Position numbers and translations under genes: made by a program. Positions 1 through 7,532 of a stretch of DNA of 9,388 nt are shown one piece after another; position 1 is the first letter of the stretch; each line of letters starts with the position of its first letter. This DNA is from Paludibacteraceae bacterium (lineage in GTDB: Bacteria > Bacteroidota > Bacteroidia > Bacteroidales > Paludibacteraceae). Below the pieces are notes generated by a model. It saw nothing but the letters and a program-made list of their open reading frames with translations. It was not told where the DNA came from and did no database searches. The DNA is taken from contig JAFXWI010000080.1 of NCBI GenBank assembly GCA_017542915.1, positions 1 to 9,388 on the forward strand, given 5' to 3'.

Positions 1-1614
1 CAACTTGGTAAGGACGAAACAGAGTATTATCTGCTGACCAAAGACTATGTGTCGGTCAGCGAGTTTGAAGGACACGAGATCCTCAAAGTGCAGCCGGAGG
101 CATTGACCCTCATGGCGCAACAGGCTTTTCATGACGTGAGTTTCATGCTTCGTCGCTCGCATAATGAGCAGGTAGCGAAGATCCTGCGTGACCCCGAGGC
201 TTCCGATAATGACAAATACGTAGCGCTGACCTTCCTGCGCAACGCCGAAGTGGCTTGCAAAGGACAGTTACCGCTCTGCCAAGATACCGGTACGGCTATC
301 ATCCACGGCGAGAAAGGACAAGAGGTGTGGACGGGCTTCTGCGACGAGGAGGCATTGAGCCGCGGTGTGTTCAATACCTACACCGAGTGCAACCTGCGTT
401 ATTCGCAGAACGCACCGCTCAACATGTACGACGAGGTGAACACCAAATGCAACCTCCCGGCGCAGATTGACTTGGAGGCTACCGAGGGCAACGAGTATCG
501 TTTCCTTTGCGTAACCAAAGGTGGTGGTTCGGCTAACAAGACCTACCTCTATCAAGAGACCAAGGCACGTATCCAGAATCCGGGTACGCTCATTCCGTTC
601 CTCGTGGAGAAGATGAAGAGCCTCGGTACGGCTGCTTGTCCGCCTTACCACATTGCTATCGTCATCGGCGGTACGAGTGCGGAGAAGAACCTGCTGACCG
701 TGAAGCTCGCTTCGACCCATTACTACGACTCCCTGCCGACTACCGGCGATGAGACCGGACGTGCTTTCCGCGATATCGAGCTGGAGAAACAGCTTCTCCA
801 AGAGGCATACAAGATCGGTCTGGGTGCACAGTTCGGCGGTAAGTACATGGCTCATGACGTGCGTGTCGTTCGTCTGCCGCGTCACGGTGCGAGCTGTCCG
901 ATCGGTCTGGGCGTGAGCTGCTCTGCCGACCGAAACATCAAATGTAAGATCAACAAAGACGGTATCTGGATAGAGAAACTCGATAACAACCCCGCTTCCC
1001 TCATTCCCGAGGAGCTGCGTCAGGCAGGTGAAGGCGATGCCGTTCGTATCGACCTCAATCAGCCGATGAAAGATGTATGTGCTATCCTGACGAAATACCC
1101 GATCGGTACGCGTCTGAGCCTGAACGGCACGATCATCGTCGGCCGCGATATCGCTCACGCGAAGATCAAAGCGCGTCTGGATGCAGGCGAACCGATGCCG
1201 GAGTACCTCAAGAATCATCCTATCTACTATGCCGGACCGGCAAAGACCCCTGCAGGTATGGCGTGCGGTTCGATGGGTCCGACTACTGCCGGACGTATGG
1301 ATCCGTACGTAGATGAGTTCCAAGATCATGGCGGTTCGCTCATCATGTTAGCGAAGGGTAACCGCTCCATCGACGTCACCAATGCTTGTCAGAAACACGG
1401 AGGCTTCTACCTCGGCTCTATTGGCGGTCCTGCTGCTATCTTGGCGCAGAACAATATCAAGTCCATCGAGTGCGTGGAGTACCCCGAACTGGGTATGGAA
1501 GCCATCTGGAAGATTGAGGTGGAGAACTTCCCGGCATTCATCCTCGTGGACGACAAAGGAAATGACTTCTTCAAACAGTTGAAGCCCTGCGAGGGTTGCA
1601 CCATTTTGAATTAA
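1..1614 (+). CDS. fumA: Class I fumarate hydratase (iron-sulfur), 5' end outside the window
   Basis: Reversible hydration of fumarate to L-malate in the cytoplasm (TCA cycle or its reductive branch). The frame is open from base 1, so the ATG at 49 is internal and the true start lies upstream; 537 residues are visible, against about 548 in E. coli FumA. Three cysteines at in-window residues 93 (LCQDTGT), 213 (ACPPYH) and 307 (GVSCSADR) have nearly the same spacing as the three [4Fe-4S] ligands of class I fumarases. The C-terminal beta domain has GPTTAGRMD (T428, R432) and AKGNRS (K452), which match the catalytic Thr/Arg/Lys region known from the Leishmania enzyme. It ends in [14 protein letters not shown] and [15 protein letters not shown], close to E. 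coli FumA/FumB. FumA and FumB cannot be told apart here, so the symbol is by class. A 24 nt repeat-filled gap separates it from the next gene. Confidence 0.96.
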   Translation, partial: QLGKDETEYYLLTKDYVSVSEFEGHEILKVQPEALTLMAQQAFHDVSFMLRRSHNEQVAKILRDPEASDNDKYVALTFLRNAEVACKGQLPLCQDTGTAIIHGEKGQEVWTGFCDEEALSRGVFNTYTECNLRYSQNAPLNMYDEVNTKCNLPAQIDLEATEGNEYRFLCVTKGGGSANKTYLYQETKARIQNPGTLIPFLVEKMKSLGTAACPPYHIAIVIGGTSAEKNLLTVKLASTHYYDSLPTTGDETGRAFRDIELEKQLLQEAYKIGLGAQFGGKYMAHDVRVVRLPRHGASCPIGLGVSCSADRNIKCKINKDGIWIEKLDNNPASLIPEELRQAGEGDAVRIDLNQPMKDVCAILTKYPIGTRLSLNGTIIVGRDIAHAKIKARLDAGEPMPEYLKNHPIYYAGPAKTPAGMACGSMGPTTAGRMDPYVDEFQDHGGSLIMLAKGNRSIDVTNACQKHGGFYLGSIGGPAAILAQNNIKSIECVEYPELGMEAIWKIEVENFPAFILVDDKGNDFFKQLKPCEGCTILN

Positions 1615-1640
1615 AAATTAAAAATTAAGAATTAAAAATT
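1609..1640. repeat. AT-rich heptamer array (AATTAAA), 4.6 units
   Basis: Exact 7-bp periodicity: AATTAAA (1609), AATTAAA (1616), AATTAAG (1623), AATTAAA (1630), then a partial AATT (1637-1640). The array begins inside the last sense codon of the fumarase, supplies its TAA stop, and ends in the first two bases of the TTG start of the next gene. Because 7 is not a multiple of 3, the TAA in each unit rotates through all three frames. Confidence 0.85.
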
Positions 1641-2448
1641 GGCAACAAAGCGAAGAAAATACAGGTTAGCGATGCTGGACGACCTGACGCTGCGGGAAGT
1701 GTTTCACATCCGCGTCAGTCTGTTAGGCGCCATCAGCTTCATCACCATCTCGATAGTGGCACTGATCGTGTTGCTGTCCGTACTGATCGTCTATACCCCG
1801 CTGAGGAACATCCTTCCGGGGTATAGCGCGAGTTTGCGTCAGCAGCTGATTCAGGAATCCGCCCGAGTGGACTCGCTGCAAGCCGACCTGACCCTGCAAC
1901 GTCAGTACCTCGATGTCATCAAGCAGCTTACTGCCGGAGACATCCAATCGGACAGCGTGCAGAGTCTGGACTCGATGCAGCGCGTAGAGCGTGCGCAGAT
2001 CTTGGAGCAGCAACGTAACGAAGTGACCGAGGCGTTCAAAGAGCAGTACGAACTCAAAGAGCGTGACCGACTGCTGCTCTTCGACGTGCCGAGCCGCACT
2101 GTGCAGCAACTCTACCGCCCCGTTCGAGGCGTGGTGGTGCAGTCCGCTAAACCCGACGAACATCGGTATTCGATCGTGGTGCGTACGCCTAAGAACGAGA
2201 ACGTGCTCGCTATCATGCGCGGACATATAGTCCTCATCGAGCGTGCCGAAGACAACACCTTCACCATCATCATCCAGCATACGCCGTACATGACTATCTA
2301 CCGTCATGTGGCTCGTCCGCTCAAGACGCAAGGCGCCTTAGTGGAAGCCGGTGAAGCCGTCGGACAGATGGACGGTCAGCAGGATCTGGAGATGGAGATC
2401 TGGAATGCCGGTGAGTTCGTTAACCCCGAAGAAGCGATTGTTTGGTAA
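1639..2448 (+). CDS. Membrane-anchored LytM/M23-like protein with degenerate zinc site
   Basis: Predicted 269 aa, inner-membrane anchored with a periplasmic C-terminus. Order: a short basic cytoplasmic tail (RRKYRLAMLDD), one membrane segment at about 27-51, a Gln/Glu-rich probable coiled coil at about 64-145, then a LytM-type beta domain at about 160-269 (PVRGVVV, then ending GEFVNPEEAIVW). M23 peptidases bind zinc through H-x(n)-D and HxH. Here the HYxxD-like segment reads HRYSIVV, so Asp is replaced by Val and the His is shifted or Arg; the HLHFE segment reads DLEME (249-253), and the loop before it is shortened. H214 and H223 remain. It is therefore probably a non-catalytic scaffold or activator, as EnvC/NlpD-type LytM proteins are for amidases (family knowledge; role inferred). 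The TTG start at 1639 is chosen because the KYRL segment is conserved in Bacteroidales relatives and TAA lies just upstream in frame (1633); ATG 1672 is the alternative. Its stop overlaps the dxr start. Confidence 0.82.
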   Translation: MATKRRKYRLAMLDDLTLREVFHIRVSLLGAISFITISIVALIVLLSVLIVYTPLRNILPGYSASLRQQLIQESARVDSLQADLTLQRQYLDVIKQLTAGDIQSDSVQSLDSMQRVERAQILEQQRNEVTEAFKEQYELKERDRLLLFDVPSRTVQQLYRPVRGVVVQSAKPDEHRYSIVVRTPKNENVLAIMRGHIVLIERAEDNTFTIIIQHTPYMTIYRHVARPLKTQGALVEAGEAVGQMDGQQDLEMEIWNAGEFVNPEEAIVW

Positions 2449-3596
2449 TGGTTAAGAATCTTTGTATATTAGGTAGTACCGGTTCGATAGGTACGCAGAC
2501 CTTGGACGTAGTACGCGCGTACCCGGAGCGGTACAGCGTGTATGCCATCTGCGCGAACCGCAGTATAGATAAGTTGGTGGAGCAGGCGAGGGAGTTTCAT
2601 CCCGAGGTGGTCTGCATCGCCGACGAGAGCCTGTATGACTCTCTCAACGCTCAACTCTCAACACTCAACATTAAAGTATGGGCAGGCTCGGACTCTATCG
2701 CTCAGGTGGTGACGATGCCGAGTATCGATATCGTGGTAGCCGCCATGGTGGGGTACGCAGGACTTCGTCCGACGATCGAAGCCATCAAAGCCGGTAAGAC
2801 GATTGCGTTGGCGAACAAGGAGACGCTCGTCGTAGCAGGTGAGATCATCTGCGACCTTGCGCAGCAGTACCATACGCCGATCCTGCCGGTGGACAGTGAG
2901 CACAGCGCTATCTTTCAATCCCTCGTAGGCGAAGACCGCTCGGAGATAGAGAAGATCCTGCTCACCGCTTCCGGTGGTCCCTTCCGTACCTTCACGCTCG
3001 ACCAGATGAAGACCGTCACCGCTGCCGATGCCCTCAAGCATCCTAACTGGGATATGGGCGCGAAGATCACCATTGACTCCGCCTCGATGATGAACAAAGG
3101 CTTTGAGGTCATCGAAGCCAAATGGCTCTTCGGCGTGCCGGTGGAGAAGATCCAAGTGCTCGTTCATCCGCAGTCGATCGTACACTCGGCGGTGCAGTTC
3201 ACCGATGGTGCTATCAAAGCGCAACTCGGAGCACCCGACATGAGACTGCCGATTCAATACGCCCTCTCGTTCCCCGAACGACTCGCAAGCGATTTCCCGA
3301 GGGCTGACCTCTTTGCCCTCAAGGATCTGACCTTCGAGCAACCCGACTTACATCGGTTCCCGAACTTAGGTCTCGCCTACGATGCGATGCGCCGAGGAGG
3401 TAACATCCCCTGCGTGCTCAATGCAGCCAACGAAGTGGCGAACCTCGCTTTCCGCGAAGGACGATGCGGCTTCCTTCAGATGTCTGACATCATCGCCAAG
3501 ACGATGGACCAAACGCCCTTCATCGCCAAACCGACGTATGAGGACTACGTGGCGTCCGACGCCGAAGCAAGGAAGATTGCGATGCAATATTTGTGA
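2448..3596 (+). CDS. dxr: 1-deoxy-D-xylulose 5-phosphate reductoisomerase
   Basis: NADPH-dependent conversion of DXP to 2-C-methyl-D-erythritol 4-phosphate, the committed step of the MEP isoprenoid pathway; cytoplasmic. The 382 aa product shows the NADPH-binding GSTGSIG at 9-15, LANKE at 121-125, metal ligands in PVDSEHSAIFQ (D149, E151), SGGPF at 175-179, the HPNWDMG loop at 198-204, and SASMMNKGFEVIEA at 211-224 with N216, K217 and E220 matching E. coli N227, K228 and E231. Length is normal for the family. ATG 2448 is chosen over an in-frame TTG at 2442 because it forms a TAATG stop/start overlap with the upstream gene and puts GSTGSIG at the usual distance from the N-terminus. Residues 66-74 (LNAQLSTLN) are encoded by a 7-bp tandem repeat, in a surface segment that varies in the family. 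Confidence 0.98.
   Translation: MVKNLCILGSTGSIGTQTLDVVRAYPERYSVYAICANRSIDKLVEQAREFHPEVVCIADESLYDSLNAQLSTLNIKVWAGSDSIAQVVTMPSIDIVVAAMVGYAGLRPTIEAIKAGKTIALANKETLVVAGEIICDLAQQYHTPILPVDSEHSAIFQSLVGEDRSEIEKILLTASGGPFRTFTLDQMKTVTAADALKHPNWDMGAKITIDSASMMNKGFEVIEAKWLFGVPVEKIQVLVHPQSIVHSAVQFTDGAIKAQLGAPDMRLPIQYALSFPERLASDFPRADLFALKDLTFEQPDLHRFPNLGLAYDAMRRGGNIPCVLNAANEVANLAFREGRCGFLQMSDIIAKTMDQTPFIAKPTYEDYVASDAEARKIAMQYL
2643..2670. repeat. CTCAACN heptamer array inside dxr, 4 units
   Basis: Four consecutive 7-bp units: CTCAACG (2643), CTCAACT (2650), CTCAACA (2657), CTCAACA (2664). They are read as LNAQLSTLN plus the first base of the next codon. The sense strand of this unit carries no stop codon in any frame, so the array can be translated. 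A gain or loss of one or two units would shift the dxr frame. Confidence 0.88.
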
Positions 3597-3605
3597 TTTG
3601 AAGAT

Positions 3606-3644
3606 AATTCTTAATTTTTAATTTATAATTTATAATTTTTAATT
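3606..3644. repeat. AT-rich heptamer array (AATTTTT/AATTTAT), 5.6 units
   Basis: Units: AATTCTT (3606), AATTTTT (3613), AATTTAT (3620), AATTTAT (3627), AATTTTT (3634), partial AATT (3641-3644). It fills most of the 58 nt gap between dxr and rseP. On the opposite strand it reads as the AATTAAA family: 3606-3623 is the exact reverse complement of 1616-1633 (18 nt), so the two arrays flank the LytM-like/dxr pair in inverted orientation. I saw no Bacteroidota promoter (TTTG then TAnnTTTG) with proper spacing in the gap. Confidence 0.85.
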
Positions 3645-3654
3645 CCTACCTGTT

Positions 3655-5079
3655 GTGATTCAAGCTTTACAGTTAATACTCGCCCTCAGTATTCTCGTGT
3701 TCGTACACGAGTTAGGGCATTTTTTCTTCGCACGGCTCTTTAAGGTGCGCGTGGAGAAGTTCTATCTCTTTTTTAACCCCTACATCAGTTTGGTGCGTTT
3801 CAAGTTCTTTGAAGGCAAGTGGCACGCTAAGTTCTTCGCTTCCAATGAAGACGAGGAATGGAGTAAGTATCCCGAAACGACAGAATGGGGTATAGGTTGG
3901 TTGCCTTTCGGCGGTTATTGTGCGATATCGGGTATGGTGGATGAGACGCACTCGACGGACGATTTAGCGTCCGAGCCGCAGTCTTGGGAGTTCCGTTCCA
4001 AACCCGCTTGGCAGCGTTTCTTCATCATCTTAGGCGGTATCCTCGTCAATTTCCTGACGGCGATGCTGATCTTCGTGCTCCTGACGTGGCATTACGGTTC
4101 GGACAAGTTACCGCTTCGTAACCTGCATGACGGCCTCTACTACTCGCAGTTATTGCAAGGCGAGGGATTTGAGCAGCAGGATAAGATCCTCTCTATCAAC
4201 GGCGTTGAACCGGAGCAGTTAGGCGATGTAGTGAACGACCTGATTATCAAAGGGGAGCGGGACGTACTCGTTCTGCGCGGTGACGACACCGTCTCGCTTA
4301 CGATGAGCGAAGATCTCGGTACGCGTTACCTTGCTCTCCAGAATGATTTCGATAAGATCGAGCGTGCCAAAGCGCGTGCCGATAAGTCCTACCGCAAGCA
4401 GCATTTTGTGCTCATATCGGAGTGGATCCCCTGCGTCTTAGACACCGTCCTGCCTGACCTGCCTGCCCATTATGCCGGTTTGCAGAAAGACGACAGTATC
4501 GTCTCTATCGCAGGGGTAGAGACGCCTTGCTACGTCATGATGACGCAGGAACTGAGAAACCATCCCTGTGACTCCATCACGATCGGTTTCTACCGCCATC
4601 AGGAGCTGATGAGCACCCGTGCTTTCTTGGGTGACCAGTGCCTCTTGGGCGTACAGGCTCGTTTGGATCTGCCGTTCGAGCATACGTCCTACACCTTCCT
4701 GCAGGCTATCCCTGCCGGCATCAAGCACGGTTGGAAATTCCTCGTGAACTACGTCAAGCAGTTCCGTCTCGTCTTCACCAAAGAAGGAGCACAGTCGGTC
4801 GGTGGCTTTGGTGCTATCGGCAGTCTCTTCCCCTCCGTATGGAACTGGGCTGATTTCTGGTACAAGACCGCGATCATCAGTCTCATCCTCGCCTTCATGA
4901 ACTTCCTGCCGATCCCTGCTTTGGACGGTGGATATATCCTCTTCCTCATTGTGGAGATGATCACCCGCCGCAAACCGAGTGATCAGTTCTTGGAGAAAGC
5001 GAATAACATAGGGTGGTGGATCTTGATAGCGCTGTTGATCTTGGCGAACGGAAATGATATACTGAGATATTTCTTCTAA
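3655..5079 (+). CDS. rseP: RseP-type site-2 intramembrane zinc metalloprotease (M50)
   Basis: Inner-membrane protease that cuts transmembrane segments, typically of anti-sigma factors after a first periplasmic cut, and that clears signal-peptide remnants (family knowledge; substrate here unknown). The 474 aa product has the zinc motif HELGH at 18-22 in the first membrane segment, WLPFGGY and the GGILVNF membrane segment at about 122-142, two PDZ domains (about 160-220, with GFEQQDKILSINGVEP; about 267-320, with AGLQKDDSIVSIAGVET), the third zinc ligand in LDGG (423-426, D424) and a final membrane segment at about 450-468. The GTG start at 3655 is the first good start after an in-frame TAA at 3640 and gives a shorter N-terminus than many homologues. 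It follows dxr, a common order in Bacteroidales. The next gene starts 10 nt after its stop. Confidence 0.95.
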   Translation: MIQALQLILALSILVFVHELGHFFFARLFKVRVEKFYLFFNPYISLVRFKFFEGKWHAKFFASNEDEEWSKYPETTEWGIGWLPFGGYCAISGMVDETHSTDDLASEPQSWEFRSKPAWQRFFIILGGILVNFLTAMLIFVLLTWHYGSDKLPLRNLHDGLYYSQLLQGEGFEQQDKILSINGVEPEQLGDVVNDLIIKGERDVLVLRGDDTVSLTMSEDLGTRYLALQNDFDKIERAKARADKSYRKQHFVLISEWIPCVLDTVLPDLPAHYAGLQKDDSIVSIAGVETPCYVMMTQELRNHPCDSITIGFYRHQELMSTRAFLGDQCLLGVQARLDLPFEHTSYTFLQAIPAGIKHGWKFLVNYVKQFRLVFTKEGAQSVGGFGAIGSLFPSVWNWADFWYKTAIISLILAFMNFLPIPALDGGYILFLIVEMITRRKPSDQFLEKANNIGWWILIALLILANGNDILRYFF

Positions 5080-5089
5080 TCGGCTGTCT

Positions 5090-7531
5090 ATGAGATACAC
5101 CGTCGGTCTGATAGCAACCCTGATTCCGCTTGTCGTATGGGCTAAAAACCCTACGGTAAGCGGATTCGTGTTGGATAGCAAGACCGGCGAGAGACTCATT
5201 GGTGCCACCGTGATGGATCTGTACAGCGGAGTAGGTACCGTGACGAACGTCAATGGTTTCTACTCGCTCACTATCCCTGCCGACTCCGTTCATCTGCAAG
5301 CCGGATATGTGGGCTATGACGCCCCGGGGACGGAGTCTTTCGTGCTGCGTTCAGACACCCTCATTGAACTGCCCTTGGAGAGTTCGAATATCCTCGAAGA
5401 GGTGGTGATCTCCGGCAAACAGTCGGTCTCTGCGCCGCAGTCGGTGCAGATGTCCGCACTCGAAGTGCCGGTCTCGCAGATCAAAGGCATCCCCGCTATC
5501 GGCGGTGAGGTGGATGTCATGAAGGCGATCCAACTGCTGCCCGGTGTGCAGTCCGGTTCGGAAGGTTCGTCCGGACTCTACGTACGAGGCGGCGGACCCG
5601 ATGAGAACCTGATCATGCTCGACGGCGTACCCCTCTATTCGGTCAATCATATGTTCGGATTCTTCTCGGTCTTCAATGCCGACGCGGTGAAGAACGTGAC
5701 CCTCTACGAGGGTAATTTCCCGGCTCGGTACGGCGGAAGGCTCTCGTCTATCATCGATGTGCGGCAGAAAGACGGTGACGCTTTCGGCTATCACGGCAAC
5801 CTCACTATCGGCATCGTCTCCACCAAACTGTCGGTGGAAGGACCGATCTATTGGAAAAAGGACGAATGGAGACGGCTTCGTGCCAAAGATCCGGTGAAGG
5901 CAAAGACGACCTTTATCATCTCTGCCCGCCGTACGCTCTATGACCTCTTGGCGCTGCCGGTCACTACCGCTCTCTCTACCGCCAAATCCGGAGGAGACTC
6001 CATCTCTACCGGCGGCTATTATTTCTATGACCTCAATGCCAAAATAACCCATACATTCTCCTCCGATGACAAACTGAGTGCCTCTTTCTACATGGGCGAT
6101 GATGTCGTCTATAACCGAATCCGCACTAAGCAGTCCACTGCTACCAAAGGACCCACGAACCTCCGTATGCGGTATAACTGGGGAAATATCTTCGGCGCTT
6201 TGCAGTACGAACATCGGTTCAACGGTCGGCTCTATAGTACTTCGCAAATCAGTTGCACGCGGTATAAATACAAACTGGCGATGACGCAGACCGAGTTTGC
6301 CAAGAACACTGAGGAAGCTAACACCGAGCGGCAGGCAGGGTATAACTCCTTTATCATGGATCTGATGGCGCAGATGAACTTTGAGTGGAGACCGAACGCG
6401 CGTCATGAGGTGCATTTCGGGGCTGCCTATACGTGGCATACGTTTCATCCGCAGGTAGGACATTGGATAGTGGACTCCAATGATGGCTCAAGGGACATGC
6501 GTCTGGACACCACGATCTCTGTTGGCGGTACGGTCTATACCCATGAGGCAGGGCTATACATAGAGGACAGCTATACACCTTGCTCGTGGTTTAAGGCGAA
6601 CGTGGGTCTTCATGCCGCCCTCTATCATACCGAAGGCAAGACCTATTACTCCTTCGAACCCCGCGTAGGACTGCGGTTCCTGCCCCATAAGGATGTAGCC
6701 ATCAAGATGAGCTACGCCTATATGTCCCAGTACGTCCATATGCTCTCCAACAGCTCCGTCTCTATGCCTACTGACCTCTGGGTGCCCGTGACCGCCAAAG
6801 TGCCGCCGATGCGGTCGATGCAGGTAGCCGCAGGCATCACCTATAACATCTGCAATCAGGTGGAACTCTCCGTCGAGGGATACTACAAGAAGATGCTGAA
6901 CCTCTTGGAGTATCAAGACGGTGCCTCGTACATGAGCGGTAAGAATTGGCAGACACAGGTCTGTATAGGGGACGGATGGAGTTACGGAGTGCAGCTCCTT
7001 GCCAAACGTACCGTCGGACCCGTCACCGGTTGGATCGGTTATACGTGGAGCCGGACGATGAGGCAGTTCAATAAAGCCGGTCAGCAACTCAACGGCGGGG
7101 AGCCTTTTCACGCCAAGTACGACCGTGAGCATGATCTGAGTGTCACCCTGCAGTACAAGATCAACAAGCAATGGGAAGTGGCTGCTACGTTTGTTTACGG
7201 TACAGGTACGCGCGGAACGCTCGCTTTGCAGCACTATGACTCGTGGCTCTATTCCGCTATCCAAACACCCAAAGAACCTAAGGCTATCGATGTCAACTAC
7301 GTCAGCGAACGGAATAACTACAAGATGCCGGACTATCACCGTCTGGACGTAGGCGCTACCTGTCATCTGCCCGATAAGAAACATCCGGATTTTGACCATA
7401 TGCTCAATATATCCATTTATAATGTGTATAGCCGTCTGAACCCCTTTCTGGTCTATCCGAGAGGTGGTAAGTTATATAAATTCAGCCTCTTACCGATATT
7501 ACCAAGTTTGAGTTATACCTTTAAGTTCTGA
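5090..7531 (+). CDS. TonB-dependent outer-membrane receptor with N-terminal carboxypeptidase-regulatory-like domain
   Basis: An 813 aa outer-membrane transporter energised by TonB/ExbBD. Signal peptide at about 1-18 (LIPLVVWA then KN). A carboxypeptidase-D-regulatory-like beta sandwich spans about 22-98 (VSGFVLDSKTGERLIGATV, NGFYSL). A likely TonB-interacting stretch is EEVVISGK (103-110). The plug spans about 125-230 (DVMKAIQLLPGVQ, LYVRGGGPDENLIMLDGVPL, ARYGGRLSSIIDV), followed by a beta-barrel to the C-terminus ending SYTFKF, with the terminal Phe used as a barrel-assembly signal. There is no STN (secretin/TonB short N-terminal) domain. It is shorter than SusC proteins (about 1000 aa) and is followed by DUF4249 rather than SusD, so it belongs to the FecA/CirA-like group. 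The substrate cannot be read from the sequence. One base separates its TGA from the next ATG. Confidence 0.93.
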   Translation: MRYTVGLIATLIPLVVWAKNPTVSGFVLDSKTGERLIGATVMDLYSGVGTVTNVNGFYSLTIPADSVHLQAGYVGYDAPGTESFVLRSDTLIELPLESSNILEEVVISGKQSVSAPQSVQMSALEVPVSQIKGIPAIGGEVDVMKAIQLLPGVQSGSEGSSGLYVRGGGPDENLIMLDGVPLYSVNHMFGFFSVFNADAVKNVTLYEGNFPARYGGRLSSIIDVRQKDGDAFGYHGNLTIGIVSTKLSVEGPIYWKKDEWRRLRAKDPVKAKTTFIISARRTLYDLLALPVTTALSTAKSGGDSISTGGYYFYDLNAKITHTFSSDDKLSASFYMGDDVVYNRIRTKQSTATKGPTNLRMRYNWGNIFGALQYEHRFNGRLYSTSQISCTRYKYKLAMTQTEFAKNTEEANTERQAGYNSFIMDLMAQMNFEWRPNARHEVHFGAAYTWHTFHPQVGHWIVDSNDGSRDMRLDTTISVGGTVYTHEAGLYIEDSYTPCSWFKANVGLHAALYHTEGKTYYSFEPRVGLRFLPHKDVAIKMSYAYMSQYVHMLSNSSVSMPTDLWVPVTAKVPPMRSMQVAAGITYNICNQVELSVEGYYKKMLNLLEYQDGASYMSGKNWQTQVCIGDGWSYGVQLLAKRTVGPVTGWIGYTWSRTMRQFNKAGQQLNGGEPFHAKYDREHDLSVTLQYKINKQWEVAATFVYGTGTRGTLALQHYDSWLYSAIQTPKEPKAIDVNYVSERNNYKMPDYHRLDVGATCHLPDKKHPDFDHMLNISIYNVYSRLNPFLVYPRGGKLYKFSLLPILPSLSYTFKF

Positions 7532-7532
7532 G

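Noticed and set aside
268..1329. Long antisense frame of 353 codons opposite the fumarase gene
   Set aside because: It is a shadow of a strongly conserved gene on the + strand; its translation has no recognisable domain and a composition typical of antisense frames in biased coding DNA.
1609..1640. Rho-independent terminator after the fumarase gene
   Set aside because: There is no GC-rich stem, only AT-rich tandem units.
2442..2450. In-frame TTG at 2442 as the dxr start
   Set aside because: ATG 2448 lies two codons downstream, forms a TAATG overlap with the upstream stop, and gives the expected short N-terminus before GSTGSIG.
3597..3654. Promoter for rseP in the AT-rich gap
   Set aside because: A TTTG occurs at 3597-3600 but no TAnnTTTG element follows at the right distance; the AT-richness is explained by the heptamer array.
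4438..7399. Long minus-strand frames (4438-5253, 5351-6463, 6554-7399)
   Set aside because: All lie opposite rseP and the TonB-dependent receptor, which have clear family motifs; the antisense products show no motif, signal or conserved start.
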